Source: Selaginella moellendorffii
Taxonomy: Eukaryota; Streptophyta; Lycopodiopsida; Selaginellales; Selaginellaceae
Direction: 5' to 3'
NCBI RefSeq assembly: GCF_000143415.4
Contig: NW_003314287.1
Coordinates: 565,160-629,159 of the forward strand
DNA: 64,000 bases
Shown here piece by piece: positions 43,281 to 54,099 of the stretch. Numbering within the stretch: the first letter of the stretch is position 1; each line of letters opens with the position of its first letter. The notes beneath the pieces are model-generated. The model made no database searches and was not told the DNA's origin. It saw only the letters and a list, made by a program, of their open reading frames with translations. Both the position numbers and the translations under genes were made by a program.

Positions 43281-45350
43281 ATGCTCTTCAGGCGAAGCGT
43301 CTGCCTGGAAGAGATCCAATCGTGCAAGTCGCCTCTCCAAGCGCGAGAAATCTATGCATCGATTCCAGGAAATTCGCTCCAATTTGACGCATTCCTCTGC
43401 AACAAGCTCGTTCAGATGTTTGGGCGCCTGGGCTGCGTGGAGCGGGCGCGGCAGATCTTTGACGCCATTGCCGACAGGGACTCCTTCTCCTGGGGAATCA
43501 TGCTCTCCATATACGCGCGCAGCGGCGATCTCTCAAACGCCAAGGGCGTCTTCGATCGAATGCCGAGGTGGAGTCTCGGATCGTGGACTGCTCTCCTCTC
43601 CGCATTTGCCCTCTCCGGGCATCACGAGGAAGCAAAAACGCTTTTTGATACGATGCAAGAACGCGATCTGATAGCTTGGACGATAATGCTCACAGTGCTC
43701 GCCACCTTTTCTAATATTGATGACGCTAAATACCACTTTGATCAAATGCCCGAAAGGGATCTCGTCGCCTGGACTGCCATGCTCGCTGCAAATGCCGAGC
43801 GAGGGCAAATGGAAAACGCTCGCGAGACGTTCGATCAAATGCCCGAGCGGAATCTCTTCTCATGGACCTCTCTCCTCAGCGCGTACGGACGCTCCGGTGA
43901 CGTCAAAGCAGCAGGCAGCGTGTTCAATTCCATGCCCGAGTGGAATCTCGTGGCATGGACGGCTATGCTCACGGGATATTCCTTGAGCGGGGATGTTGTC
44001 GGGGCCAAGCGCGCGTTCGATAGCATGCCGGAGAGAGATCTCATCGCCTGGACAGCAATGCTCTCCGCCTATGCTTTCAACGGGCATCTTCGCTACGCGC
44101 GAGAAATCTTCCAGCGAATGCCGGAGCGCGATCTAATTTCCTGGGCAACGATGGTTGCGGCACTTGTGGAGAACGATCTACTGGAGGAGTCGAAGGAGCT
44201 GTTTGATCGAATGCCGCGGCACTGCGCTCTCTCGTCTAATACTCTCCTCGGAGTATATGCCCAAAAGGGGTACGTCCACCAGGCGCGGAGATTGTTTGAT
44301 TCCATGGAGGAGCGCAATCTGGTGACGTGGTCCAAAATGCTGATGTGCTATGCCCTGGTTGGTGGGGTTGACGAGCTGGCGGCGCTCTCAAGGGGGCTCA
44401 AGGTCCACACTCTTGCCACGTGGAACGCTTTGCTGACTGGATATGCCCAGGCAGGGGATGTTGAGGAATCGATGCGAATATTTGACGCTATGAAGGAGCG
44501 AGATCTCGTGTCATGGACCACGCTTTTGACAGTTTTTCTTCATTCCAAATCTCTTTGCCCTTATGAATCTGTAAAACACGTATTTGATAGAATGCCTGAG
44601 CATGATCCAGTGTCTTTCAACTTGTTATTCACATCAGTAGCGCAGTTTGGCAATTTGGACTTAACCATAGAGTGTTTCGACCAGTTACCTTGTAAAGATT
44701 TAGTCGCATGGACGACATTGTTATGTATTTACGCTCATCATGCTTGTGTAGATGAAGCTAAAGTCCTTTTCAGTCTAATGCCAGAGAGAGATCTTATTGC
44801 TTGGAACTCGATGCTCACGACATATACCTCAAATGGGCATCTTGCAGCAGCTGGTCGCCTGTTCGATTCCATGCCGGAGCGAGACACAGCCTCCTGGAAC
44901 GCAATGCTGGCGGCATACACACAGCACAACCAGCCTACCCATGCCCTAGATTCCTTCTTCAGCATCCCACTAATCCTCCCACCAAATGGAATCTCCTTTG
45001 TGTGCTTTCTCGTAGGCAGCAGCCAGCTCGGTAGGGTTTGGGACGGGCGGAGCGGCTGGCGGTCAATGGTAGTTGACTATGGAGTCAACCCAACCAAGCA
45101 GCACTATTGCTGCGTGGTTGACCTTCTAGGCCGCGCGGGGTACGTGGGCGATGCCCAAGACCTAATCGCGGGCATGCCCTTCGTGCCAGATGCCCTAGAT
45201 TGGACGTGCTTGCTGGGCGCGTGTAGAAGCAGAAGCAACACTGATCGCCAAGGAGGCGTGGAAACTAGCAAGAGCGTTTTGGATTTAAACGCGAGCAATA
45301 GCGCGGCATATTCGCTTCTAGCCAACTCCATTGGCGGGAATCTTCCGTGA
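43281..45350 (+). CDS. PPR protein built mainly of short (S-type) repeats
   Basis: A 689-residue intronless gene. Almost the entire protein is a regular array of about 31-residue units with the consensus A-x2-x-FD-x-MPERDL-x-x-WTAML-x-AY, so it is an S-type array, followed by an incomplete E-like end (YCCVVDLLGRAGYVGDA, YSLLANSIGGNLP). There is no deaminase domain. The product should bind organellar RNA. About 44540-44830 is noticeably more AT-rich and less regular than the rest (for example HDPVSFNLLFTSVAQFGN), hinting at relaxed selection or conversion from a diverged relative. It starts 98 bp after the P450 stop and is on the same strand. Confidence 0.88.
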   Translation: MLFRRSVCLEEIQSCKSPLQAREIYASIPGNSLQFDAFLCNKLVQMFGRLGCVERARQIFDAIADRDSFSWGIMLSIYARSGDLSNAKGVFDRMPRWSLGSWTALLSAFALSGHHEEAKTLFDTMQERDLIAWTIMLTVLATFSNIDDAKYHFDQMPERDLVAWTAMLAANAERGQMENARETFDQMPERNLFSWTSLLSAYGRSGDVKAAGSVFNSMPEWNLVAWTAMLTGYSLSGDVVGAKRAFDSMPERDLIAWTAMLSAYAFNGHLRYAREIFQRMPERDLISWATMVAALVENDLLEESKELFDRMPRHCALSSNTLLGVYAQKGYVHQARRLFDSMEERNLVTWSKMLMCYALVGGVDELAALSRGLKVHTLATWNALLTGYAQAGDVEESMRIFDAMKERDLVSWTTLLTVFLHSKSLCPYESVKHVFDRMPEHDPVSFNLLFTSVAQFGNLDLTIECFDQLPCKDLVAWTTLLCIYAHHACVDEAKVLFSLMPERDLIAWNSMLTTYTSNGHLAAAGRLFDSMPERDTASWNAMLAAYTQHNQPTHALDSFFSIPLILPPNGISFVCFLVGSSQLGRVWDGRSGWRSMVVDYGVNPTKQHYCCVVDLLGRAGYVGDAQDLIAGMPFVPDALDWTCLLGACRSRSNTDRQGGVETSKSVLDLNASNSAAYSLLANSIGGNLP

Positions 45351-45839
45351 GCCTATTGTCTGGGGCGTCCGACGTGGCGCCCGGGCAAGCTTACCGGCCG
45401 GCAGATTCCCACGCGGAATTGCCGGTTTTTATTATGACATGGAATGGCGACGCGATGGTTTCTCACATTTGGCGTGAGATCGCGCGGTTGCCTGGGCTCC
45501 CCGCCGTCTACTGGAATTCCTCCCTCTTTTCTTTCTCTTTCTCGCTTCCCTCCTTTGCTCCACACGAGCGTCTTGTGCGTGGCTCTGCCGCCTTGCTGCT
45601 GGAGCTGGATCGATAACGGATCCTCGTGATCTAGTCGCAATAACATCTCCTCTCGATCGGGCGGTTTTGTTGCATGCTGCTGCGTGTGGATTCCTCCATC
45701 GCGCTTAGCGCCAGCGGCGACACAGGTACTAGGTTTTCGGGATTGATCGTCTTATCTTTCTTGGCCGGGAGCGGCATTGAGGCATTCGGTTGGATGAGAG
45801 ATTTCTCGATCGGATCGACATTTCTTGTTTATCGTTTCG
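45351..45839 (+). other. Intergenic and leader region of the coiled-coil gene
   Basis: No gene is seen. Pyrimidine-rich tracts (45515-45555) and GATC-rich sequence precede the ATG at 45840; the transcript of the next gene probably starts here. Confidence 0.4.
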
Positions 45840-48661
45840 ATGGGAGCTATCGCAGCGGAGGCCAAGGAGCAAACCTTCTGGACGCGAATTACTGACAATC
45901 CTCCCGATTCTCAGGTGAACAAGCCCTCTTTTCCTCGTTTTCCTCGAAAACTTATGCCAGAAAAATTCTTGTTTCCAGACAAGAGTGCGTTTCCTACTTG
46001 ATGAGATTGCGCTTCTACAGTCACGGTTCGAAATCAAAGATCACTACGAAAGTAAGCTAGACAGAGATCAGCGAAAAAGTAGCGGGGATGGATTGGAAAG
46101 TAAACTCGGAGAACAAATCGTGTTGGTTCCTCCTCAGATTGATCAAGTGAAAGATGACGCGGCCGTGGCAGCGCCGGCGTTAGTTGACGAGCAGCGAGAG
46201 TCTCAGGAAGAAATCGAAAATCAAGAATGTGAAGACATCCTAGTCCAGGTTCACCATTTGAAAACATTTCAGTCAGCTGAACTATCCTTTTCGTTTTTGT
46301 TTTTGCAGGCTCTGGAAGAGAAAGCTCGAACTTTGCTCGAAGAGAGGGCCTGGTTCTTCGAGAAGGCGGAGAAAGAGCTAAGGATCGGAAAAGTGGAGCA
46401 GTCGGACCTTGCAACGCTGTTACAACTTGAGAAGGCCAAGTTACAAAGACACAGAAGCGAGCTTGTGGCCCTCGGGAAGAAAATTGTTTATAGCACTGTT
46501 GGAGCGGCTGAACTGGCACAGGTACGTGTTGGAAAGTTTTGTTGCTGCGATCTTCTAACGTGTTTGATATACTTTAGGATATTGTTGGAAAGTTGGAAAA
46601 CTTACTCAATGAACGTCAAAGCCTTCACTTGAAATTTGAGGTGCAAGTGGAGCTGGGGCATTTCTTCAGACTTTTGAAGCTGCTGGAACTTCAGAAGGCC
46701 AAGCATGACATATCGAGGAAAGCGATTGAAAACAGTGTGCAAGAGTTTAAAGCCCAGGTAGAACAAGCCAGGAGCCAGCGGCAAGCGGGGGCCCCAGGGA
46801 CACGTTTAGAGATCAGCGAGCAGACACCTGAAAAAGACGGAGGAAGTGAGCCAACAGAAGCTCTAAAGGAAACGATTCTTGATTTTCCTGAAGACAGCAA
46901 GGCTTCTTCTTCTTCTTCGACTGATGCCACACATTCAGATGGAAACAAGGAGAAATGGTGGAAACTCAAGAAAGAGACCAAGTCGGAAGTTTTGAAGTTG
47001 GTAGCCACCCAAGAACAACGGTGGAAAACGCAACAAGCCGTTCTCAAAGAAATGGAACGGAGGCTGGAGGTCACCGAGTTGGAAAGCCAACGGCTTCGTA
47101 ACAGGTTGGAAGAAGCGGATTGCGGCGGTGGTTGTAGAACGGAGACTGAGACTTTTTCTTGGACAGCAAGTCTTCCGCAGGGCTATTCCAGCATTTATTT
47201 TTCTCCTATTTTTCAAGAGCGAAAGCCGAGCATGAAACCTCCAAAAGATGAAAAGGATGCTGAAATTTTCATATTGAAGACGGAAATCGGTGAACTGAAG
47301 TCGCGTCTTAATCAGAAGGTTGGTTGTCTATTGAATTCGAGCCTAACGTCAGTGTTGTTTTCTTAGCAAGGCGAGGACGACAAGTTTCTGGACAGGTATG
47401 CCATGCAACATGTTATTACTGCTGCTTATCATGTTATTCGTTCGACAGAATTCAAGTTCCTTCGGAGGAAAAAACCATTTCCATTGACGCGACTTCCAAT
47501 AAAGCCGAGCTTAACAAAAGGTTGTTTAAAGTATTTGGAGGTTTTCAGACAGATGTATCTCGATTGTCATCTAGCGAAGGTAAGCAGCTATTGTTTCTAC
47601 ATTTTATCTCACTTACAAGCTGAAACCACGCAGATGATAAGCACTCAAGCATTGACTTTGGAGAGGATTTGTCGAAAAACTCGAGTGTAGCTCCCTCTCA
47701 AAACGATGACCTGGAAGCTGAGATCCAGGCGATGAAGGCAAAACGGTCTCGCGCTGCTGACGAGCATTCTCAGCAGTTGGACATAAAAGAAAAAACTTTA
47801 GCCTACGCGCAGGAATTAAACATGCGTTTGGCCAATGACATGTCCACTGCGGAGAATGCTTTGGCAGAACTGCGAGCAGAACATACTGGCTTGAGAGCCT
47901 CATTCGAAGCGAAGTGGAAAAGCTCGAGGAACGAAGTAAGCAAGTTCTACTTTTATAACCGTTCTGACATATTCTCACAGGCAGAGGAGCTAGCCAAAGG
48001 GCTAAGGATGAACATCAAGGCTCTAGAAAAGGAGCTGGCCGATAAAGATTGTCTTCTAAGCGACTGGAAGAGCAGGGTGGAAGCATGCCAGAAGGAAACC
48101 GACGCTGCTGTTTTCGAGAAAAACGAGGTCCTCACAAGGCTACAGCGTGTTATGAGCGAAATGGAAAGTCAGAGCGTAAAGATCACAAAACTGGAAGCTC
48201 GTGAGGTATGCTGGTCTTTTGAATTTGTTTTTCTTTTTTCTCATATAGATCGATTGCAGCTTTATCAAGAGCAGCTCTCGTCCGAGCTTCAAGCGGCGAG
48301 AAATAAACTCAATATCGAAGCTGTCGAGCACGAAGCACTTGGACAGCGTTACAGCCAGCTCCAATCCAGGCTGCTAGAGACAGAGTACCAACTTTCGCAG
48401 CGAGAGGAAGCTTTGGAACGATTGACGCTGCACTTGGCAGCGTCAGCGATACAAGAGCAGCGCCAGAGGCTCGAGGAGAGCAGCCGTGAGTCCCTGAGGA
48501 GCAAGCATCGAAAGAAAGAGCGCGCGAGGAAATCCATCCTGGAAGCCGAAGAGAAAATTGCAAGCATGGTTGCAGAGATGTCTCGAGCCAAGCTCGAGAT
48601 GGAAGAACTCAAGTCGCAGAGTTTCCAGCTGCTGTCTACGAGAACAGGCAAATATTACTAA
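45840..48661 (+). CDS. Long coiled-coil protein, function unknown
   Basis: I assembled nine exons: 45840-45914, 45979-46248, 46309-46521, 46578-47318, 47367-47395, 47449-47579, 47634-47935, 47981-48205 and 48260-48661. All have GT-AG borders and one frame of 795 residues. From about residue 25 to the end the protein is rich in Glu, Lys, Leu and Gln with heptad spacing (LEEKARTLLEERAWFFEKAE, LEAEIQAMKAKRSRAADEHS, LLETEYQLSQREEALERLTL). Around residues 265-295 the reading is hydrophobic and not coiled coil; 47128-47217 there is a possible 90-nt intron that keeps frame, which would give 765 residues. I recognise no named domain. A structural, tethering or cytoskeleton-associated role is a guess from the coiled coils only. 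Confidence 0.72.
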
Positions 48662-49456
48662 TACAAACCTGTAAAAACTTTAAGCCTAAACCTTAAACCA
48701 TGGAGCCTGCCCTTTTAAATGTGGAATATCCTTGTTAGCCCTAAATGTGAACTTTATACATCGACACAGGGGGAAGTCGTCAGCGTCCGGATCACGTATG
48801 TCGCATGGGCGAGATCCACAAGCGCGTGCTAGGCATCGCGATTCCCGCTGTTTACACTTCGAAGGGCGTGAAGGCGTGCCTAGAACTTTGGATGTCCAGT
48901 TCTAGCTGCTTGGCAAGACACGCAAGGACCGCCATCGAGACAGTGATAAGAAGTTAGGAACTAGTAACGGCTCGAGGGTGCTGTTCACGTAGGAGATGAG
49001 CTTGGCCGGCATGCAGAGGTCGGAGCTGAATTTCTACGCCCTGGCGGCCGCGTCCAGGGTGCCGCTGGTGACGAGGACACGCACTCGGAGCTTGCTCCTC
49101 GAGGATGTGAAAGACGGAAGACCTGAAAGACTTTTGAGGATCAGCAGGTCCAAGTACCCGTATCCAGTCCATTTACATTCTCACAGAGTCTAAGAGCTTA
49201 ATAATCTCAAGAGCCGAGAAACCAGACTCTGTGATCCAAATGGACATGAATCGTTCTAGTTTTCTTTTGTTTTCCTCACAAGGATCCTTGAGAAGAAAAC
49301 TGCATTTTGCGCGTTGCCTCCAATGGATCCACATCCAACCTCTGGAGTAGATGAAAGTTTCTTCGATACTCCTCTTTGTTTTTGTTTTTGATCCTGACCT
49401 TTTAGAACATGCAAGTCCCTATAGGGATCTTGTAGACCCACTTTACAAAATAAGCA
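48662..49456. other. Intergenic, unrecognised GC-rich remnant
   Basis: 48770-49180 has gene-like composition, and short minus-strand stretches read as protein (for example KFSSDLCMPAKLISYVNSTL, interrupted by a stop). I cannot assign it to a family. It may be the remains of a gene. Confidence 0.35.
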
Positions 49457-49551
49457 TATGGTGTGAATAATCTGTGGCACAGGCAGCTGGAAGGCCCTAC
49501 AATGCTTCCAGGGGCTTCCAGCTGCCTGTGCAGCAGATTATTCATACCATA
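49457..49551. repeat. Hairpin: inverted duplication of a macrodomain-gene exon
   Basis: Two 41-bp arms (49457-49497 and 49511-49551) are reverse complements at 37 of 41 positions, with a 13-base loop. The right arm also matches the start of exon 3 of the macrodomain gene at 55347-57022 at 37 of 41 positions, the first 24 without change. A transcript from either strand would fold into a stem like a small plant miRNA precursor. No transcription signal can be shown from the sequence. Confidence 0.85.
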
Positions 49552-49790
49552 GTCCCACTTTAAGGTGAAGAAGAATGTGCTGCGTAGTTTGCAAATTCAA
49601 GTAAGAAAAAACAGTTGAAGTAAGAACGATGAAGTTTTGCTGCGTTTTTGCTTAGGAACTTGTTAAAGCTAGCAGAGGAGAAGGGTGTCAAGTACATCCC
49701 ATCTCTTGTTTGTTTAAATTTTCAGGATTGAGAGTTATGCAGACAATGCTTCCAAGATTTTGTTGAATACCAACAAAGAAAATGGGTGAT
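49511..49790 (+). pseudogene. Decayed copy of macrodomain-gene exons 3-5
   Basis: The plus strand matches, in order, the exon 3 piece encoding GFQLPVQRIIHTV (49513-49605), the exon 4 piece encoding KLAREKGVKYI (about 49653-49710) and the exon 5 piece encoding LNTIKENS (about 49750-49790). Splice-site remnants (a GTAAG near 49605 and TTATGCAG near 49735) lie where the introns are in the intact gene. The copy is therefore a DNA-level duplicate and not a retrocopy. Frames are destroyed by small changes. Confidence 0.75.
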
Positions 49791-50069
49791 CGATTTTTTT
49801 TTGTTTTTCTTTCTCTTCTTGCTTTGATCAATGGAACCTTTCTGCTTTTCCTTTTAGTAAATATATTTTGTTTTGGAGAATGCTTTTTCCAAGATAAATA
49901 CTTTTCATGTGGAATTGAAGCTTTTTAATAGGAAAATATTAAAAGTATATCAAGTTATCAACACCAACATATATTAATTTACCATAGACAGCAAGATTGC
50001 GTTGAGAATCCATCCTTACAATACTTTAAAATGTTAAATAATAAAAATAAAATTATAAATTGCTAGATT

Positions 50070-50690
50070 TGTGACTGCATGGAATATGGAAAGGGAATAC
50101 AGAAATGTACATATCAATTAGCCCAAAAACCCTAGCTTATATACAAGAGCGAGTGGTCCGGATTGAAACCAATCCGACAGCTACCAAAATCCCATTACGT
50201 TAATATTAATATACGGCATCGTAGCCGTACATTTGGCCCTCACATCATCCCCTCCTCTCGGAATAATGGAAGACCATCAGGGTTTTCTTGTAGATGGGCC
50301 GGGATCTGGAGGAACATCAGGAGGAGGCATCGGCGGATCTGTAGATGGTATTAACCGCACCTGATCCCTTTGTATGAAGTGTTTTAACCGTTGCATATGC
50401 ACAATCTTTGGAGGATCGGCTTGTTGGACGTCATGTTGAACCTCATAAACTTGTGGTCCAACTTGCCGCAACACTCAATACGGTCCTTTCCACTGTGCAA
50501 AGAGCCCCTTAGATAAACCATGTACCGTAAGATGGGGAAAACAGACTAACACCAAATCATCCACTTTGTACTCCGCAGGTGGATGATGATGGGAGTTGTA
50601 GCGCTGTTGTTGTCCCACTTGTATGCGGCCTAAGTGTTCAGCAGACTCCGCTCAGACAAATGGAAGAATGCTTGTCAAATATTGATCCCC
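50070..50690 (-). mobile_element. 3' fragment of the 5-kb gypsy family
   Basis: 50070-50244 is an LTR on the minus strand, matching the 174-bp LTRs of the element at 26953 closely. The polypurine tract follows and then the end of pol (reads TDPPMPPPDVPPDPGPSTRKP and LRQVGPQVYEVQHD on the minus strand). Homology stops near 50690, corresponding to about 31340 of the full element. No second LTR is present. Confidence 0.85.
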
Positions 50691-51100
50691 TCTCAAAGCA
50701 TTTCAATGTGCTGATTACCGCTGCTTCCTAAAGGCATTACCACAACACGTGGCCTCCATCAAGTGGAACCATCGGGCAGGAACATGTTATGAACATCCTA
50801 GTGTCTAGCTCGTACCGAAACTGTGAAAAGCTCGTTGTCCTTTGTGATCAAAACAGGAAGGCCCCTATTCCGGAAGGGACTTGAGCTTCCTCCAGCCGTC
50901 GTGTATGTCAGTGTGCAATGTCCCTTTAGAGCACGTTGTTGGACTTCGAGAAGATCGTTTCTGTTATTTTTGCAAACTTTGCAGTCCTCAGCGAACAGGT
51001 GCCATTGAAACAGCCTTTGCAGCTACGATCATCGCTTCATTGCCACCACGATATAAGATATCTCTTCATATAGTACGTGTTCTCGTTCGGAAATAGTACA
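50691..51100. other. Unrecognised moderate-GC remnant
   Basis: A stretch of gene-like composition abutting the gypsy fragment. Short plus-strand frames exist (for example VPLEHVVGLREDRFCYFCKL), but no family is recognised and no long frame survives. Confidence 0.3.
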
Positions 51101-53589
51101 CTCTCGTTGGGTTGTTGACTAGCTACCTCCCATATGATATGAGTTAGCAAACGTGACATCATTCAGAGGACTATCATAAAATATTTTAACCTATTAGTTT
51201 GCCACCATGATTTTCAAATGACTCCCAAGTCAAATATCTCTTATACACACTTGTTCATTTGCTCCTTTTAAGGATATTAAATGCCACTTTTGACAAGATA
51301 AGCATCTTGAGTGGGGATGCTTTGGCAAGTGTGCACAGACTTGGTTTGATTAATAAGACTAAATAACTTTGGAAACTGAATCAAGAGTTTCTTAACATCA
51401 TGCTCCTGCTCTATAGCAGAGAGCAAAAAGCGTAAATAGCAAAGATGGAAGATTTTTAAGCACAACTATTTGACCAGTGCTTGATAGCAATAAGAGGAGG
51501 ATGCCTTGGAATGTGAGGAATTTTTTATCAAAATCATATTACACCCTAACAACTCACAATCAATTAACACTTGAGATAATATCATAAACTTGGTTGAACA
51601 ATGAAAGGGTGTATATAAATATTTTGTCACATATTGAGAAAGAAAGAGTCACACACTTTTGAGAAAGCATAGGTTTTAGGGTTTGGAGAGTGAGATTGGA
51701 GGTGCATGAGGGCTTATGCATTTTTTAGAACACATTATTCGAGGGAAATAATATATTGGTATAATGTATAGCACAATTCCCTTAATTTTGACATTCAAAA
51801 CATTGTGGATGACAAATATAGTTTAATACCATATGCCCGCATGCAAAAAATCATGAACCACAACCATAACCTTGATGTTTGCTACCTCCAAACACTGTCA
51901 CACCCACCACAATAACTATTATGCCTTTGTACACACTCACATCACTATTTTGCCTCTATATATGATCATATGTGCCATGGCTTGTTAGTTGCTACTGTAA
52001 GTATAGCAAATAAAATTCAAAAGACAATCGAAGAATTCTACAGAGAGATGAAAAACTACTTAACATCTCCATCCAGGGAAGAGGTATGTTTAGATTACCA
52101 AAGTCTCATACTTATAATACAAACAATCAATTGTTTAAATTATACTAATGTGTCAACCTAGATTAGATACAATAATCTTGTTTATATCTAGATTATTTTT
52201 AAATTTACTTTGGCACATCAAACACAATTTCATGCTGCAATTTATCTATAATAGCTCTTTTTTCCTAGAATTTTAGACTGGAACTGACTGGGAAGTCCAA
52301 ATTCAAGAATTTACACATAATAATTTTCCTCTAGCATTTCTAAAAAGATTATATATTAATCGAAAATTCTTTTTGATTGTTTACAATCAACCATGCTTTC
52401 TTGCAAGTGCACACCTCATAAGCCCTTGAACCCATATGGATTATATCTCAAATCAAGTTGTTTACATAATGATAATTGATAATTTTTTCTAATCTACTCA
52501 ATTGATATGGAATATTTCTAGATTGTCTATTTTTTTCCTCCACCACCTTTATAAATGTCTTGTCATCTCACTTGCACCATCTCATTGCCTTAAGAACTTG
52601 AACTTGAGCTTATCCTAGTTTTTAACAACCCAATATATATTTATAGTCATTGAGTTTTTGTCTACTATAAAAAGAAAAATTGTGTAAGCTTCTGAGTTCA
52701 TGCTTCATGCATAATATTATTTAAACCAAAATATTCTTAACTCCTCCTAAAATTGTTAACTAATTAAAGAAAAGAATGCACTTTTATTTATGGGCTTTTT
52801 ATTTTTATATTTAAATGCTACTCTCCTTTGGCTGCTAAAATCTAGAGTAAAATTAAATTTTAAACCATTTCTTTTGATTGCTTATGATTTGGTATAGAAG
52901 CTAACAAAGCTTTGTAAAGTCAATATTTTATTTTAACTGAGATAATAAGTATTAAGTTGAGTCCTCAAAAGTCCATAACTTATACCATTGAAAATTATAA
53001 TTATTCTTTCAATAAGCACTATAAAAGTTGTATCAACTTCTAATTCTTGCTATGCAAGTATAAGCCTCAATAATTTGTCATACTTTTGTGTGGTCATCAA
53101 TATCTAAGAGCTGGATAAACTTATAAGAAAATGGAAGCTCTTGTCAAAGCAAGTGGTGGAATCTTGATAATAATTGAAAACCACTTTGTAGAAACTTTTG
53201 GACAAATTAACTTTGAAATTGATCCTTTCTATCATGCAAAGCATATGAGAAAAGGCACTAATATACAAAATATTCACAACTTCACTTCATAAATCGTTGT
53301 AAAGCCTTCCAAGTTTATGAAATCTTTCATTCCAAGGGATTTCAATTTTTAGAGCTTATGAGGAGAAAAATAAGTTCTTAAGAAACTTTTCACACTTGAA
53401 TTGAGAGTTGAACTTTAAACCTATTACATTATGAAACAAGGGTTTGGTATACACTTAATATCCTCTATAAGGACTAGCTGCTTATATCTTCAAAATAGTG
53501 TCAATGGCCTTATGCAAGGAATAGGGTCCCCTACCAATTAAAATAGCCAGATGTAGAACAAGAAGTGATATACTTAGTGAGAGCTAAAT
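51101..53589. other. AT-rich intergenic, no gene seen
   Basis: No frame with domain features, no RNA gene and no clear repeat was found in this 2.5 kb. Confidence 0.4.
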
Positions 53590-54060
53590 TAATATCTCAA
53601 GTGGTTGGCCATATGTAAGTAACCAAAAAGAATAATTCAAAAGACGATTTGTAAAGGTTCAAATATAGAAAGAAAAAATCTATGAATACTGTTTTCACTT
53701 GGTTAAAGGTTTTAAGATACTTATGGTTAAGCTTTTTTGGGTTTAAATGATGACCTCTCGCAAAATCTAAGCTTAAGAGCCTACAGTTGGTATCAAGAAA
53801 ATTTTGGGTTTGACTTTGTTATTTGGCTAGGGGAATCACACCATATAACCTTTTGGGAAGTCTAAACTCATGAGGTTATATTTAGTATTAGAGAGGTATC
53901 AAATTTAACTCTTTTAGTTGGCTAGAAAATTACATCACATGTTGAGATTGTTTAAACTTAGAAGTTTACATTTGGTATCATGGAAGTTTTGGGTTTAATT
54001 TTATTAGTGCTAAGGGAATTAAATTATATGTTAAGATTAACATCTGGTAAAGGTTTAATT
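53590..54060. repeat. Relic of the TRIM-like family
   Basis: 53620-53800 matches the direct repeats of the insertion at 4924-5511 (the TTCAAATATAGA, GGTTAAG and GGGTTTAAAT landmarks). It is followed by PBS-like GTTGGTATCA and the TTGGCTAGGGGAATCACACCA internal segment. Downstream, two more degenerate copies of the LTR-end/PBS/internal unit follow, at about 53845-53945 and 53955-54045. Confidence 0.5.
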
Positions 54061-54099
54061 TACCTTTGGCTGGGTTTGACTTTAAGCAAAAGTTTAGCA

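Noticed and set aside
35750-48661. A biosynthetic gene cluster with the P450s and dirigent protein
   Set aside because: The P450s are separated by unrelated PPR, SEC14 and glucanase genes and no other pathway enzymes are present.
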